From assembly GCA_035315345.1 (NCBI GenBank), contig DATFYA010000215.1, positions 1-64,000 on the forward strand: DNA of 64,000 bases, given 5' to 3'. The notes under the pieces are model-generated. The model saw only the letters and a program-made list of their open reading frames with translations, had not been told where the DNA came from and did no database searches. This DNA comes from Candidatus Methylomirabilota bacterium (GTDB lineage: Bacteria; Methylomirabilota; Methylomirabilia; Rokubacteriales; CSP1-6). Numbering within the stretch: position 1 is the first letter of the stretch; every line of letters starts with the position of its first letter. Shown piece after piece: positions 32,535-40,344 of this stretch. The position numbers and the translations under genes are program-made.

Positions 32535-33251
32535 ATGGCCGACTACCGGTTCAACCCAGACGCCACGGCTCCGATCACCGCGACGGCGGCGGCCGAGCAA
32601 GTGACCGCGTTTCTCCGAAAGGTCTATGGCTGGATGTTCGTCGGCCTGGGCATCACCGCGGTGGTCGCCTACCTGGTGGTGTCCTCGCCCGCGCTCGTAC
32701 GGACGATCGCGTCGAACCAGGTCCTGTTCCTGGTGCTGATCCTGGCCGAGCTGGGCCTGGTCTTCTATCTCTCGGCGCGCGCGACCAGCCTGGCCCCGAA
32801 CACCGCCGCCGGGCTCTTCGTGGTCTACTCGGCGCTGAACGGGGTGACCCTGTCGCTGATCCTGCTGATGTACACCGGGGCGTCGATCGCCACCACCTTC
32901 ATGATCACCGCCGGCATGTTCGGAGCCATGGCCCTGTTCGGCTCGACCACGAAGAGGAGTCTGGCCGGGTTCGGCCAGTTCCTGATGATGGGGTTGATCG
33001 GGCTGATCCTGGCGTCGATCGTGGGCATCTTCTGGCACAGCGAGGCGCTGCAGTTCCTGATCTCGGTGGTGGGCGTGGTCGTGTTCACCGGCCTCACCGC
33101 GTGGGACGCCCAGCGCCTGAAGGTGATGGCGCTGAGCATCCCGGGCGGCCAGCTGGGCTCCTACGCGATCGTCGGGGCCCTATCCCTCTACCTCAACTTC
33201 ATCAACCTGTTCCTGATCCTGCTCCGCTTCCAGGGCAGTAGCCGCGACTAG
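32535..33251 (+). CDS. Bax inhibitor-1/YccA-family membrane protein
   Basis: This 238-residue inner-membrane protein has seven hydrophobic segments starting at FLRKVYGWMFVGLGITAVVA near residue 27. The family hallmark is the late GLTAWDAQRLKVMA near 195, followed by a final helix ALSLYLNFINLFLILLRF. YccA interacts with the FtsH protease, and the related YetJ is a pH-gated calcium channel; the role here cannot be told. CGGGAGGCACG precedes the ATG. A hairpin follows directly and separates it from a convergent lipoprotein gene. Confidence 0.93.
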   Translation: MADYRFNPDATAPITATAAAEQVTAFLRKVYGWMFVGLGITAVVAYLVVSSPALVRTIASNQVLFLVLILAELGLVFYLSARATSLAPNTAAGLFVVYSALNGVTLSLILLMYTGASIATTFMITAGMFGAMALFGSTTKRSLAGFGQFLMMGLIGLILASIVGIFWHSEALQFLISVVGVVVFTGLTAWDAQRLKVMALSIPGGQLGSYAIVGALSLYLNFINLFLILLRFQGSSRD

Positions 33252-33276
33252 CGCTGGCTGATGAAAAAGCCGGCGC
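33251..33276. terminator. hairpin between convergent genes with a TGATGAAAAA loop
   Basis: GCGCTGGC (33251-33258) pairs with GCCGGCGC (33269-33276) with one G-T pair, around the loop TGATGAAAAA. It fits in the 27 bases between two convergent stop codons, so it probably ends transcription from both sides. A hairpin with nearly the same loop is at 40298-40321. Confidence 0.6.
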
Positions 33277-33278
33277 CG

Positions 33279-33512
33279 CTAGGGCGACTGCAGCGAGGCG
33301 GACTGGTACTCGCAGAAGCCCGGGATCAGGTTGCCGCGCCACCATCCGCCCCGGCGCTCGCACTGGGCCCGGAGCTCGGCGTCGGTGTACGTGGGCCCCT
33401 GGGGCATCGAGGCGCACCCCGACAAGAGGCCCAGCGCGGCGGCGCCCAGCAGTGCGCCAAGTAGAACGTTCTTCCCTCTGCGGCCGACCCTGCTCACCGT
33501 GACGGCAGTCAT
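33279..33512 (-). CDS. small lipoprotein of unknown function
   Basis: This 77-residue protein has a lipoprotein signal with the lipobox LSGC at about residues 30-33 (LLGALLGAAALGLLSGCASM). The mature part of about 45 residues contains AQCERRGGWWRGNLIPGFCEY, with two Cys that could form a disulfide. GGAG lies 10 bases before the ATG. I do not recognise a named family. It stands alone on the minus strand. Confidence 0.82.
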   Translation of the reverse strand: MTAVTVSRVGRRGKNVLLGALLGAAALGLLSGCASMPQGPTYTDAELRAQCERRGGWWRGNLIPGFCEYQSASLQSP

Positions 33513-33621
33513 CTTTACGCGCTCCTGATCCGCGGGCCCGTTCGGTCCGCGCCTTGTACGGGCACGTCGACACCATCGACCACGACTTCAACCGGCCCAC
33601 CTCCCCCGGGGTTCCCGGGAC

Positions 33622-34602
33622 CTACCCGGCCAGGGCGTAGGCCTGGTCGATGAGCCGGACCGCCCGCAGGCAGTCGTGCACGCTGATCGGCGGGGCGGCC
33701 CCCCTCTGCCAGGCCTCGAGCGCGTCGCGGATCGCGGTGGCGTAGGGCGTCTCGATCTCGGTGCCCTTCTCCACCTCGTCGCCGCCGGCGCCGGCCAGTT
33801 TTAGGACGCCGTCCTTCAGGGTCAGGATTCCATCGCGGCCGGCCACTTTCCACTCGCCGTCGGTGCCCACGCGCGGGAAGGTGTTGCCGACCTCGATGGT
33901 GCCGAGGATCCCGCTGGCCGAGCGCAGCAGCGCGGAGGCGTAGTCCTCGACGCGCTGACCGTGCGCGCGCCGGCTGATCTGCGCGCCGGTCACCTGCGCG
34001 TCCTCGCCGGTCAGATAGAGGAACATGTCGAACCCGTGCGGGCCCAGGTTGCGCAGGCAGCCGCCGCCGGCCTCGGCGGGATCGAGCATCCACGCGCTGT
34101 CCCACCCCGGATAGCGCGCCGGGCCCGGACGGTTGACGCGGATATAGATGTGGGAGAGCGGCCCCAGGCGTCCCGACGCGATCAGGTCGCGGGCGCGGAT
34201 CGCGAAGGGCTGGTAGCGCTGCGACAGCGGGACCGACACGAACGCGTTGAGCCGCGCCGCCTTGTCCGCGATGGACTGCACCTCCTGGGCGTTGACGCCC
34301 ATCGGCTTCTCCATCATGAACGGATAGCCCGCGTCGAGAAGGTCGTGCGCGATCGTGGCCATCTGACGATGGCGGCCGAGCGCGATCACGAAATCCGGAC
34401 GCGTCTCCTTCAGCATCCGGTGATAGTCGGTGAAGACCGGCGGATCTCCGACCTCGGCCGCGCGCTTGCGGACGAGGCTCGCGTCGCCGTCCTGCACGCC
34501 GACGAGCGCGACGTCCGGCATCGCGGCGAAGTGACGGAGATAGGCCGCGTCGTGCACCGCGTGCCAGTGACTGACCTCGATTCCGGCCACGCGAATGGTC
34601 AT
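33622..34602 (-). CDS. Gfo/Idh/MocA-family oxidoreductase
   Basis: This 326-residue NAD(P)-dependent enzyme has an N-terminal Rossmann domain opening TIRVAGIEVSHWHAVHDAAYL, the conserved MMEKPMGVN near residue 97 with the catalytic Lys, and GGCLRNLGPHGFDMFLYLTG near 178 in the C-terminal domain. The glycine motif is a variant of GxGxxG. Such enzymes oxidise or reduce sugars, inositols and related polyols. GAGAGGACG precedes the ATG. It is a single gene divergent from the small protein at 34711. Confidence 0.9.
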   Translation of the reverse strand: MTIRVAGIEVSHWHAVHDAAYLRHFAAMPDVALVGVQDGDASLVRKRAAEVGDPPVFTDYHRMLKETRPDFVIALGRHRQMATIAHDLLDAGYPFMMEKPMGVNAQEVQSIADKAARLNAFVSVPLSQRYQPFAIRARDLIASGRLGPLSHIYIRVNRPGPARYPGWDSAWMLDPAEAGGGCLRNLGPHGFDMFLYLTGEDAQVTGAQISRRAHGQRVEDYASALLRSASGILGTIEVGNTFPRVGTDGEWKVAGRDGILTLKDGVLKLAGAGGDEVEKGTEIETPYATAIRDALEAWQRGAAPPISVHDCLRAVRLIDQAYALAG

Positions 34603-34650
34603 GGCGTCCTCTCGACGAGTGTGTAAACTCCCGCGGCGCCTCCGGCGTCA

Positions 34651-34696
34651 GATCGGGCAGAGCAGCAAGGGCCGGAACCGGCCGACAATCCCGATC
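34651..34696 (+). promoter_or_regulatory. nested palindrome in the leader of the small exported protein
   Basis: GATCGGG (34651-34657) pairs with CCCGATC (34690-34696). Inside it, GGCCGG (34670-34675) pairs with CCGGCC (34678-34683) around AA. The structure ends just before the ribosome-binding site GGAGGGA. An upstream TAAACT (34624-34629) could be the -10 box. The leader may fold into a two-stem structure with a control role. Confidence 0.45.
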
Positions 34697-34710
34697 CCCG
34701 GAGGGACCTC

Positions 34711-35037
34711 ATGAACGCAGTGTCCCGGTGCAGAAATGTCGCAGTGATCGGCATCGCCGCGCTGTCGTTGACCACGCCCGTCTTCGCGCAGGAGACGCGC
34801 GTGGATCGCCGACAGGATCGGCAGGAGCAGCGCATCGACCGCGGCGTCGAGTCGGGCGCGCTGACCCCGCGCGAGACGCGGAGGCTCGAGCACGGCCAGC
34901 AGCGCGTGGAGAACGTCGAGACCCGGGCGCAGGCCGACGGCAAGATCACCGGCCGGGAGAAGGCGCGACTCGAGCATGCGCAGGACGTGCAGAGCAAGCG
35001 CATCTACCGTCAGAAGCACGACGGGCAGACCCGGTAG
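34711..35037 (+). CDS. small exported Arg/Glu-rich helical protein
   Basis: This 108-residue protein has a signal peptide (MNAVSRCRNVAVIGIAALSL... ending VFAQ) and a highly charged mature part. It contains two related segments, ESGALTPRETRRLEHGQQRV and ADGKITGREKARLEHAQDV, that read like paired helix-turn-helix units with an EF-hand-like ADGKIT turn. Similar short periplasmic proteins exist in proteobacteria, without known function. CGGAGGGACC precedes the ATG. Confidence 0.85.
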   Translation: MNAVSRCRNVAVIGIAALSLTTPVFAQETRVDRRQDRQEQRIDRGVESGALTPRETRRLEHGQQRVENVETRAQADGKITGREKARLEHAQDVQSKRIYRQKHDGQTR

Positions 35038-35101
35038 CCGACACGCGACCGGGTGGCCGGACGCGGGTCCGGCCGCCCTCGCGCGGTCTCCCCCGATGCA
35101 T

Positions 35102-36145
35102 CTAGCGGTACGCGGCCAGCACGGCCTGCGCGACCTCGCGGGTCGTGGCGGCGCCGCCCTGGTCGGGAGTCAGCACCTTCCCGTCGCGATACACCCGCCC
35201 CACCGCGCCCTCGAGCCGCCGGGACTCCGCGAGGAGGCCCATGTGCTCGAGCATCAGCGCGGCGGAGAGGATCGTGGCGGTCGGGTTCGCGATGCCCCGG
35301 CCCGCGATGTCGGGCGCCGAGCCGTGCACCGACTCGAAGTAGGCCCAGCCGTCGCCGAAGTTGCCGGAGGGCGCGAGCCCCAGGCCGCCCGCGGTCTCGG
35401 CGCCGAGGTCGGACAGGATGTCGCCGTAGAGATTCATGCAGAGCACCACGTCCATCGCGCGCGGAAACCGCACGAGACGCCGGGCCGCGTCGTCGACGTG
35501 GAAGTGCTCGAACGGCAGTCCGGCCTCGCGCACGAGGCGCCCGACGATCTCGTCGTAGAGGCCGTCCGTCTTCGGCAGCACGTTGGACTTGGTCACCAGC
35601 GTCACCTTGCCCGGCTTGCCGCGCGCCTGCCGCCGGCGCGCCAGGTCACAGGCGAAGCGCCCGATGCGCTCGGCCCCGCGCGGCGTGACCACCTTCACCG
35701 CGAAGCGCCCCTCGGTGCCGAACTCCCGCACGGTGCGACCGGTGCGATCCGCGATGTCCGGCATGAGGCGTACCAGATCGGCGAGCGGGCCCTCGCGCCC
35801 CGGGTAGAGGCCTTCGCTGTTCTCGCGGAGGATGACGTAGTCGATGCCGTCCGGCTCGGCCAGCGGCGAGCGCATGCCGGGGAAGAAGCGGATCGGGCGC
35901 ACGCCGGCCCACGCCGCCATCTCCCAGCGCAGCCAGGAGACCACCGGCGAGGTCTTCGGGCCCGCGGCGCCGAAGAGCACGCCATCGGCCTCGCGGGCCG
36001 CGCGCTTGGTCTCGTCGGGCAGGGGAGCACCCTGCGGCGGCGTCAGGATCTTCAGCGGCAAGCCGGTGCCCATCAGCAGCTCGCAGGTGGCGTCCACCAC
36101 TTCCGGGCCGATGCCTTCTCCGGGAAGCGCGACGACGGTCTTCAT
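35102..36145 (-). CDS. isocitrate/isopropylmalate dehydrogenase-family enzyme
   Basis: This 347-residue enzyme is a metal- and NAD(P)-dependent beta-decarboxylating dehydrogenase. It opens VVALPGEGIGPEVVDATCEL, has LRENSEGLYPG near residue 105, the Lys of TKSNVLPKTDGLY near 185, and the signature NLYGDILSDLGAETAGGLGL near 238 with metal-binding Asp residues. No leuC or leuD genes are near, so a 3-isopropylmalate role is not supported; tartrate, homoisocitrate or other malate-type substrates are possible. GGAGGAGG precedes the ATG. It follows a lipoprotein gene by 19 bases. Confidence 0.9.
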   Translation of the reverse strand: MKTVVALPGEGIGPEVVDATCELLMGTGLPLKILTPPQGAPLPDETKRAAREADGVLFGAAGPKTSPVVSWLRWEMAAWAGVRPIRFFPGMRSPLAEPDGIDYVILRENSEGLYPGREGPLADLVRLMPDIADRTGRTVREFGTEGRFAVKVVTPRGAERIGRFACDLARRRQARGKPGKVTLVTKSNVLPKTDGLYDEIVGRLVREAGLPFEHFHVDDAARRLVRFPRAMDVVLCMNLYGDILSDLGAETAGGLGLAPSGNFGDGWAYFESVHGSAPDIAGRGIANPTATILSAALMLEHMGLLAESRRLEGAVGRVYRDGKVLTPDQGGAATTREVAQAVLAAYR

Positions 36146-36164
36146 GACGGAAGCCTCCTCCGCT

Positions 36165-36662
36165 CTAGAACTGCGCGGTGATCCGGGCGCCGCGGGAAGT
36201 CTGGCACGCGCCCGATCCGCCGCCGCCCATGCCGCCGGCCGCGTCGAGGAGATCGAAGCGACAGAGCATGGTGCTGCCGCGATCGCCCTTCAACGTGCCG
36301 ATGGCGCGGTTGCGATGCGTGTTCACGAAGGCCACGTGGTCGGCGCCGGCTCCCCAGTAGGTGCCGTCGATCAGCCCCTGCTGCTCGATCGGCTCCTCGC
36401 CGGTCCAGGCCGCCGGGATGTCGCGGCGGTCGATGCCCGCGCGCACGACCTGGTAGGTTCCCCGGAACCGCTCCCCGTCGGGCAGGGCGGCGGCCATCGT
36501 GCCGGACTCACCGAAGAGCCCCGATTCCCAGCTCATGGTCAGCGCCGATTCCGAGTGCCCGGGCATCGCCACGCGTCCATTGACCGGGCCCTTCGCGCAG
36601 CCCGCCGCGGCGACCGCGGCGAGCGCGATCCCGACGATGCGACGGCTCGACCGTCCTCTCAT
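36165..36662 (-). CDS. putative lipoprotein of unknown function
   Basis: This 165-residue protein starts MRGRSSRRIVGIALAAVAAA followed by GCAKGP, a lipoprotein signal with the Cys at residue 21. The mature part has several short beta-strand-like stretches (TMAAALPDGERFRGTYQVV, RNRAIGTLKGDRGSTMLCRF) and a Gly-rich turn, GGMGGGGSG. I do not recognise a family. AAGGAGACCC precedes the ATG. It sits between divergent promoters and the dehydrogenase gene, with which it may be co-transcribed. Confidence 0.78.
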   Translation of the reverse strand: MRGRSSRRIVGIALAAVAAAGCAKGPVNGRVAMPGHSESALTMSWESGLFGESGTMAAALPDGERFRGTYQVVRAGIDRRDIPAAWTGEEPIEQQGLIDGTYWGAGADHVAFVNTHRNRAIGTLKGDRGSTMLCRFDLLDAAGGMGGGGSGACQTSRGARITAQF

Positions 36663-36688
36663 GGGTCTCCTTCTGCGCTCGCCGCCCT

Positions 36689-36697
36689 ACCATAGCA
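36689..36697 (-). promoter_or_regulatory. extended -10 promoter element for the lipoprotein gene
   Basis: On the minus strand this reads TGC-TATGGT, ending 26 bases before the ATG at 36662. Confidence 0.45.
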
Positions 36698-36733
36698 CCG
36701 GCCTCGGGGCCTCGCACGGCGGAGCCGGCCCGG

Positions 36734-36742
36734 TGCTAGACT
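36734..36742 (+). promoter_or_regulatory. extended -10 promoter element for the lactonase-regulator operon
   Basis: TGC-TAGACT ends 26 bases before the ATG at 36769, with AGGAGGC between. It mirrors the divergent element at 36689-36697: both follow the same CCGGTGCTA string on opposite strands. Confidence 0.5.
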
Positions 36743-36768
36743 GCTGGCCACACAGGAGGCGCGCGCCC

Positions 36769-37647
36769 ATGGCCGATCCGCTCTCCGCGATCCTCGACGC
36801 GACGCCGGCGCAGCGGCTGGCGACCGGATTCGTGTTCACCGAAGGCCCGCTGTGGCACCCGGACGGGTTCTTCTACTTCGTCGACGTGCGGGCGAGCATG
36901 CTGTATCGCCTGCCGCCGGGGGGCGCGCCGGAAGTCGTCCGCGAGAAGACCGGCGGTGGCAACGGCACCACGTTCGACCTGCAGGGGCGGCTCGTCCTCT
37001 GCGAAGGCGACCATCGCCGCGTCACCCGTCGCGATGCCGATGGCCGGTTCGAGGTGCTGATGGACCGGTTCGAGGGCAAGCGCCTCAACCGGCCCAACGA
37101 CGTGGTGTGCCGGTCCGACGGGAGCATCTACTTCACCGACCCGGGCCTGCGGGTGCCGCTGGCCGAGCGCGAGGTTCCGCACGCCGGCGTGTACCGCATC
37201 GCGCCGGATGGGGCGGTGAGCCTGGTCGCCGACTTCGAATACCCGAACGGGCTCGCGTTCTCGCCCGACGAGCGCCGGCTCTACGTGGCCAACACTCGGT
37301 GGGCGCAGTACATCCACCTGCTCGAGCTGGACGGTCGCGGCCAGATGGTGCGCCGGCGCATCTTCGCCGACATGTCCTCCGACGAGACCGACGGGGTGCC
37401 CGACGGCATGAAGGTGGATGTGGAGGGGCGCGTCTACTGCACCGGGCCGGGCGGCACGTGGGTCTTCGCGCCCGACGGCAGGCGGCTCGGGATCATCCGC
37501 ACCCCGGAGGTGCCGGCCAATCTCGCCTTCGGCGGGCCGGATCTCCGCACGCTCTTCTTCACCGCCCGCACCTCGGTGTACGCGATGCGCGTGAAGGCGC
37601 CCGGCCAGCCACACCCGTGGTATGAGAAGCGGCGCGCGCGCGCATGA
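36769..37647 (+). CDS. SMP-30/gluconolactonase/LRE family protein
   Basis: This 292-residue beta-propeller protein has a more canonical lactonase pattern than the one at 3636: FTEGPLWHPDGFFYFVDV near residue 22 (Glu), NRPNDVVCRSDGSIYFTDPG near 108 (Asn), YPNGLAFSPDERRLYVANT near 160, and VPDGMKVDVEGRVYCTGPGG near 205 (Asp). It is cytoplasmic by lack of a signal peptide. AGGAGGCG precedes the ATG. It overlaps the response-regulator gene as ATGA. Confidence 0.93.
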   Translation: MADPLSAILDATPAQRLATGFVFTEGPLWHPDGFFYFVDVRASMLYRLPPGGAPEVVREKTGGGNGTTFDLQGRLVLCEGDHRRVTRRDADGRFEVLMDRFEGKRLNRPNDVVCRSDGSIYFTDPGLRVPLAEREVPHAGVYRIAPDGAVSLVADFEYPNGLAFSPDERRLYVANTRWAQYIHLLELDGRGQMVRRRIFADMSSDETDGVPDGMKVDVEGRVYCTGPGGTWVFAPDGRRLGIIRTPEVPANLAFGGPDLRTLFFTARTSVYAMRVKAPGQPHPWYEKRRARA

Positions 37648-38039
37648 GGGAGACCATCCTGGTGGTGGACGACGAGGACGACATCCGGCTCGTGGTGCGC
37701 CGCATGCTCGAGGCCAAGGGCTACGTGGTACTGGACGCGCGCGATCCGCACCACGCCCTGCGCATCGCGGGCCGGGAGCCGATCGATCTGCTCCTCACCG
37801 ACGTGGTCATGCCCCTGATGCGCGGCACCGAGCTGGCCCAGCGGGTCCGGGCCCTGGCGCCGTCGGCGAAGGTGCTGCTCATGTCGGCGTACAAGATCGC
37901 CGAGATCACCGAGTCGCAGCTGCCGTTCATCGCCAAGCCCTTCACCCCGGAGGCGCTGACCGACAAGGTGGGTCAGCTCCTGCGCCCGTCGAGCTCGCCG
38001 TTCACCCGGCGCCCGCCCGCGCGGCCCGGTCCGCCTTGA
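37644..38039 (+). CDS. single-domain response regulator (REC)
   Basis: This 131-residue protein is one CheY-like receiver domain. The acidic pair is in ILVVDDEDDI near residue 10, the phosphoryl-accepting Asp is in LLLTDVVMPL near 53, and the conserved Lys is in FIAKPFTPEAL near 98. After residue 112 only a Pro/Arg-rich tail follows, with no output domain. It is translationally coupled to a lactonase gene and has no histidine kinase nearby. Receivers of this LLTDVVMP type are often linked to hybrid PAS kinases elsewhere in the genome. Confidence 0.93.
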   Translation: MRETILVVDDEDDIRLVVRRMLEAKGYVVLDARDPHHALRIAGREPIDLLLTDVVMPLMRGTELAQRVRALAPSAKVLLMSAYKIAEITESQLPFIAKPFTPEALTDKVGQLLRPSSSPFTRRPPARPGPP

Positions 38040-38065
38040 CAAGGCCGCGCCCGCTGTCGCAGTCT
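38036..38065 (+). promoter_or_regulatory. weak candidate promoter for the first Liv-type operon
   Basis: TTGACA (38036-38041) overlaps the response-regulator stop; CAGTCT follows after 18 bases. A short direct repeat, CCGATCACC twice, follows at about 38074-38092 and could be a regulator site. Confidence 0.35.
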
Positions 38066-38129
38066 TGGCCCGCCCGATCACCCCGATCACCGGCGCGCTC
38101 GTGAGAGCCGCGCAGAGAGAGAGGCTGCC

Positions 38130-39410
38130 ATGAGGCCGTTCCGGCGCCATCCGATCCTGACCTGGGTTCTGTTCGTATCCGTCATCGCAGGCATCGTGCT
38201 GGCCGGCACCGGGACCTTCGTGGCCCGGGCCGCGGACCCCATCAGGATCGGGCTGGGCATGGCGCTGACCGGCGGCCTCTCGGCCAACGGCAAGCCCGCG
38301 CTGCTCGCCCTGCAGATCTGGAAGGACGACGTCAACAAGAAGGGCGGCCTCCTCGGGCGGCCGGTGGAGCTGATCTTCTACGACGACCAGACCAACCCGG
38401 CCACCGTGCCCGGCATCTACTCGAAGCTGCTCGACGTCGACAAGGTCGACCTCATCACCTCCGGCTACGGGACCAACCTCATCGCGCCGCTCCTGCCCAT
38501 CGCGATGGAGCGCAAGCTGCTGGTCATGGGCATCTTCGGGCTGGCCAACAACGAGAAGTACAAGTACCCGAACTACTTCCAGATCTCGCCCAACGGGCCC
38601 GAGCCCGAGACCAGCACCGCGCTCGGCTTCTTCGAGCTGGCCGCGCGTCAGAATCCGAAGCCGCAGACGGTGGCGATCGTGGGGGCCGACGCCGAGTACC
38701 CGCAGAACGCGCTGGTGGGCGCGCGCGAGCTGATCAAGAAGTTCGGGTTCAAGACGGTCTACGACAAGACCTATCCGCCCAGCACCACCGACTACACCCC
38801 GATCGTGCGGGCCATCAAGGCCACCAACCCCGACATCGTGTTCGTGGCCTCCTACCCGCCGGATTCGGTGGGCATGCTGCGGGCCGCGCACGAGGTGGGG
38901 CTTCAGCCCAAGATCATGGGCGGGGGCATGGTGGGCCTGATGTTCACCACGATCATGACCAGCATGGGCCCGCTGCTGAACGGCATCGTGAACTACGACT
39001 TCTGGGCGCCCGAGCCGCCGTTCCTGGCCATGCCCGGGATCAAGGAGTTCTTGAAGGAGTACCAGGCGCGCGCGGAGAAGGCGGGCGTCGACCCGCTCGG
39101 CTACTACCTGCCGCCGTACTCCTACGCCACCGGCCAGGTGCTGGCCCAGGCCATCGAGGCCACCAAGGGCCTCGACCAGCAGAAGATGGCCGACTACATC
39201 CGCAACACCGAGTTCAACACCATCGTGGGCAAGATCAAGTTCGGCAAGAACGGGGAGTGGGCCAGGGGGCGCACCCTGATGGTGCAGTACCAGAAGATCC
39301 AGGGCACGAGCGTCGAGCAGTTCCGCGGGCCGGGCAAGAAGGTCGTGCTCTACCCCGACGAGTTCAAGTCGGGCAACATCATCTACCCGTACTCGGCGGC
39401 GAAGAACTAG
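38130..39410 (+). CDS. ABC transporter substrate-binding protein, Liv/amide type
   Basis: This 426-residue protein is the periplasmic receptor of a branched-chain amino acid-type (HAAT) importer. The signal segment is ILTWVLFVSVIAGIVLAGTG, cleaved near ARA at residue 34. The mature part begins DPIRIGLGMALTGGLSANGK, with GGLLGRPVELIFYDDQTNP near 75 and DIVFVASYPPDSVGMLRAAH near 230, all typical of Peripla_BP_6. It is first in an operon with two permeases and two ATPases. Relatives bind amino acids, amides, urea or aromatic acids. Confidence 0.93.
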   Translation: MRPFRRHPILTWVLFVSVIAGIVLAGTGTFVARAADPIRIGLGMALTGGLSANGKPALLALQIWKDDVNKKGGLLGRPVELIFYDDQTNPATVPGIYSKLLDVDKVDLITSGYGTNLIAPLLPIAMERKLLVMGIFGLANNEKYKYPNYFQISPNGPEPETSTALGFFELAARQNPKPQTVAIVGADAEYPQNALVGARELIKKFGFKTVYDKTYPPSTTDYTPIVRAIKATNPDIVFVASYPPDSVGMLRAAHEVGLQPKIMGGGMVGLMFTTIMTSMGPLLNGIVNYDFWAPEPPFLAMPGIKEFLKEYQARAEKAGVDPLGYYLPPYSYATGQVLAQAIEATKGLDQQKMADYIRNTEFNTIVGKIKFGKNGEWARGRTLMVQYQKIQGTSVEQFRGPGKKVVLYPDEFKSGNIIYPYSAAKN

Positions 39411-39423
39411 CGCGAGCCGCTCC

Positions 39424-40296
39424 CTGTTCTCCTGGGACCTGCTGGCGAACGCGCTGGTCGCCGGACTGCTGGTCGGGGGTTTCTATGCCGCGGTGAGCCT
39501 CGGCATCTCCCTGATCTTCGGCCTGCTCGACATCGCCAACATCGCGCAGCCCGCGTTCCTCATCCTGGGCTCCTACGCGGCGTACGTGCTGAACAGCGCG
39601 TACGGCCTCGATCCCATCCTCACCGGTCTGCTCCTCACCCCCCTCTTCTACCTGCTGGGGGCCGCGGTCTATCGCGTCTACTACAGCGCCTTCGAGCGGC
39701 GGGGTGAGGAGTCGCTGCGGGGGCTCGTCTTCTTCTTCGGGCTCCTCTTCATCATCGAGGTCAGCCTGAGCCTCAAGTACGGGGTCGACTACCGCCTGGT
39801 CGAGGCCTCCTACATCGGCAAGTCCATCGAGTGGGGCGGGGTGGGGATCGCCTACCGCCTGCTGGTGCCGTGCGTGGTGGGCCTGCTGATGACGCTGGCC
39901 CTCTATCTCTTCCTCGGCCGCACCTTCTACGGGCGCGCCATCATGGCGGTCTCGCAGGACGCCGGCGCGCTGCGCCTGATGGGGGCCGACCCCATCCGCA
40001 TCAAGACCATCGCCTTCGGCATCGGCATCGCGGCGTCGAGCCTGGCCGGCGCGCTGCTGATCACGATCGCCCCGGTGGTGCCCTCGTCCGACCGCGACTA
40101 TATCGGCCGCATGTTCGCGATCACCGTGCTCGGCGGCATGGGCAGCATCGGCGGCACGCTGGTCGCCGCGATCATCCTCGGCGTCGTCGAGAGCCTGATG
40201 GGCACCTTCTTCGGCCCCTCGTGGTCGCTCGCGGTGTCCTTCGGGATCTTGCTGATCGCGCTCGCGGTGCGCCCCGCCGGCCTGTTCGGGCGCTAG
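39424..40296 (+). CDS. branched-chain amino acid-type ABC permease, LivH-like
   Basis: This is the first membrane subunit of the importer. From the first canonical start (GTG 39493) it would have 267 residues, but homologous-looking sequence (DLLANALVAGLLVGGFYAAV) extends upstream of that GTG and forms the expected first helix. No ATG, GTG or TTG exists in frame there, so a CTG at 39424 (giving 290 residues) is my tentative start. Core features are SLGISLIFGLLDIANIAQPA, the EAA loop near SQDAGALRLMGADPIRIK, and AITVLGGMGSIGGTLVAA. The start is uncertain; the family is not. Confidence 0.88.
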   Translation: MFSWDLLANALVAGLLVGGFYAAVSLGISLIFGLLDIANIAQPAFLILGSYAAYVLNSAYGLDPILTGLLLTPLFYLLGAAVYRVYYSAFERRGEESLRGLVFFFGLLFIIEVSLSLKYGVDYRLVEASYIGKSIEWGGVGIAYRLLVPCVVGLLMTLALYLFLGRTFYGRAIMAVSQDAGALRLMGADPIRIKTIAFGIGIAASSLAGALLITIAPVVPSSDRDYIGRMFAITVLGGMGSIGGTLVAAIILGVVESLMGTFFGPSWSLAVSFGILLIALAVRPAGLFGR

Positions 40297-40297
40297 A

Positions 40298-40321
40298 GGC
40301 GGGCTGATGAAGAAGGCCGCC
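40298..40321 (+). other. small hairpin between livH-like and livM-like genes
   Basis: GGCGG (40298-40302) pairs with CCGCC (40317-40321) around GCTGATGAAGAAGG. The loop matches that of the hairpin at 33251-33276 (TGATGAAAAA). It lies 24 bases before the livM-like start and could modulate read-through or protect the upstream mRNA end. Confidence 0.4.
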
Positions 40322-40344
40322 GAGTCGTTGGGGGTGGGGTAGCG

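Noticed and set aside
35102-36145. leuB, 3-isopropylmalate dehydrogenase of leucine synthesis
   Set aside because: No leuA, leuC or leuD nearby, and many tartrate- or malate-type enzymes share all the visible motifs.
40298-40321. Hammerhead ribozyme because of the CTGATGA string
   Set aside because: The second conserved element (GAAA after stem II) and the cleavage-site stem are absent.
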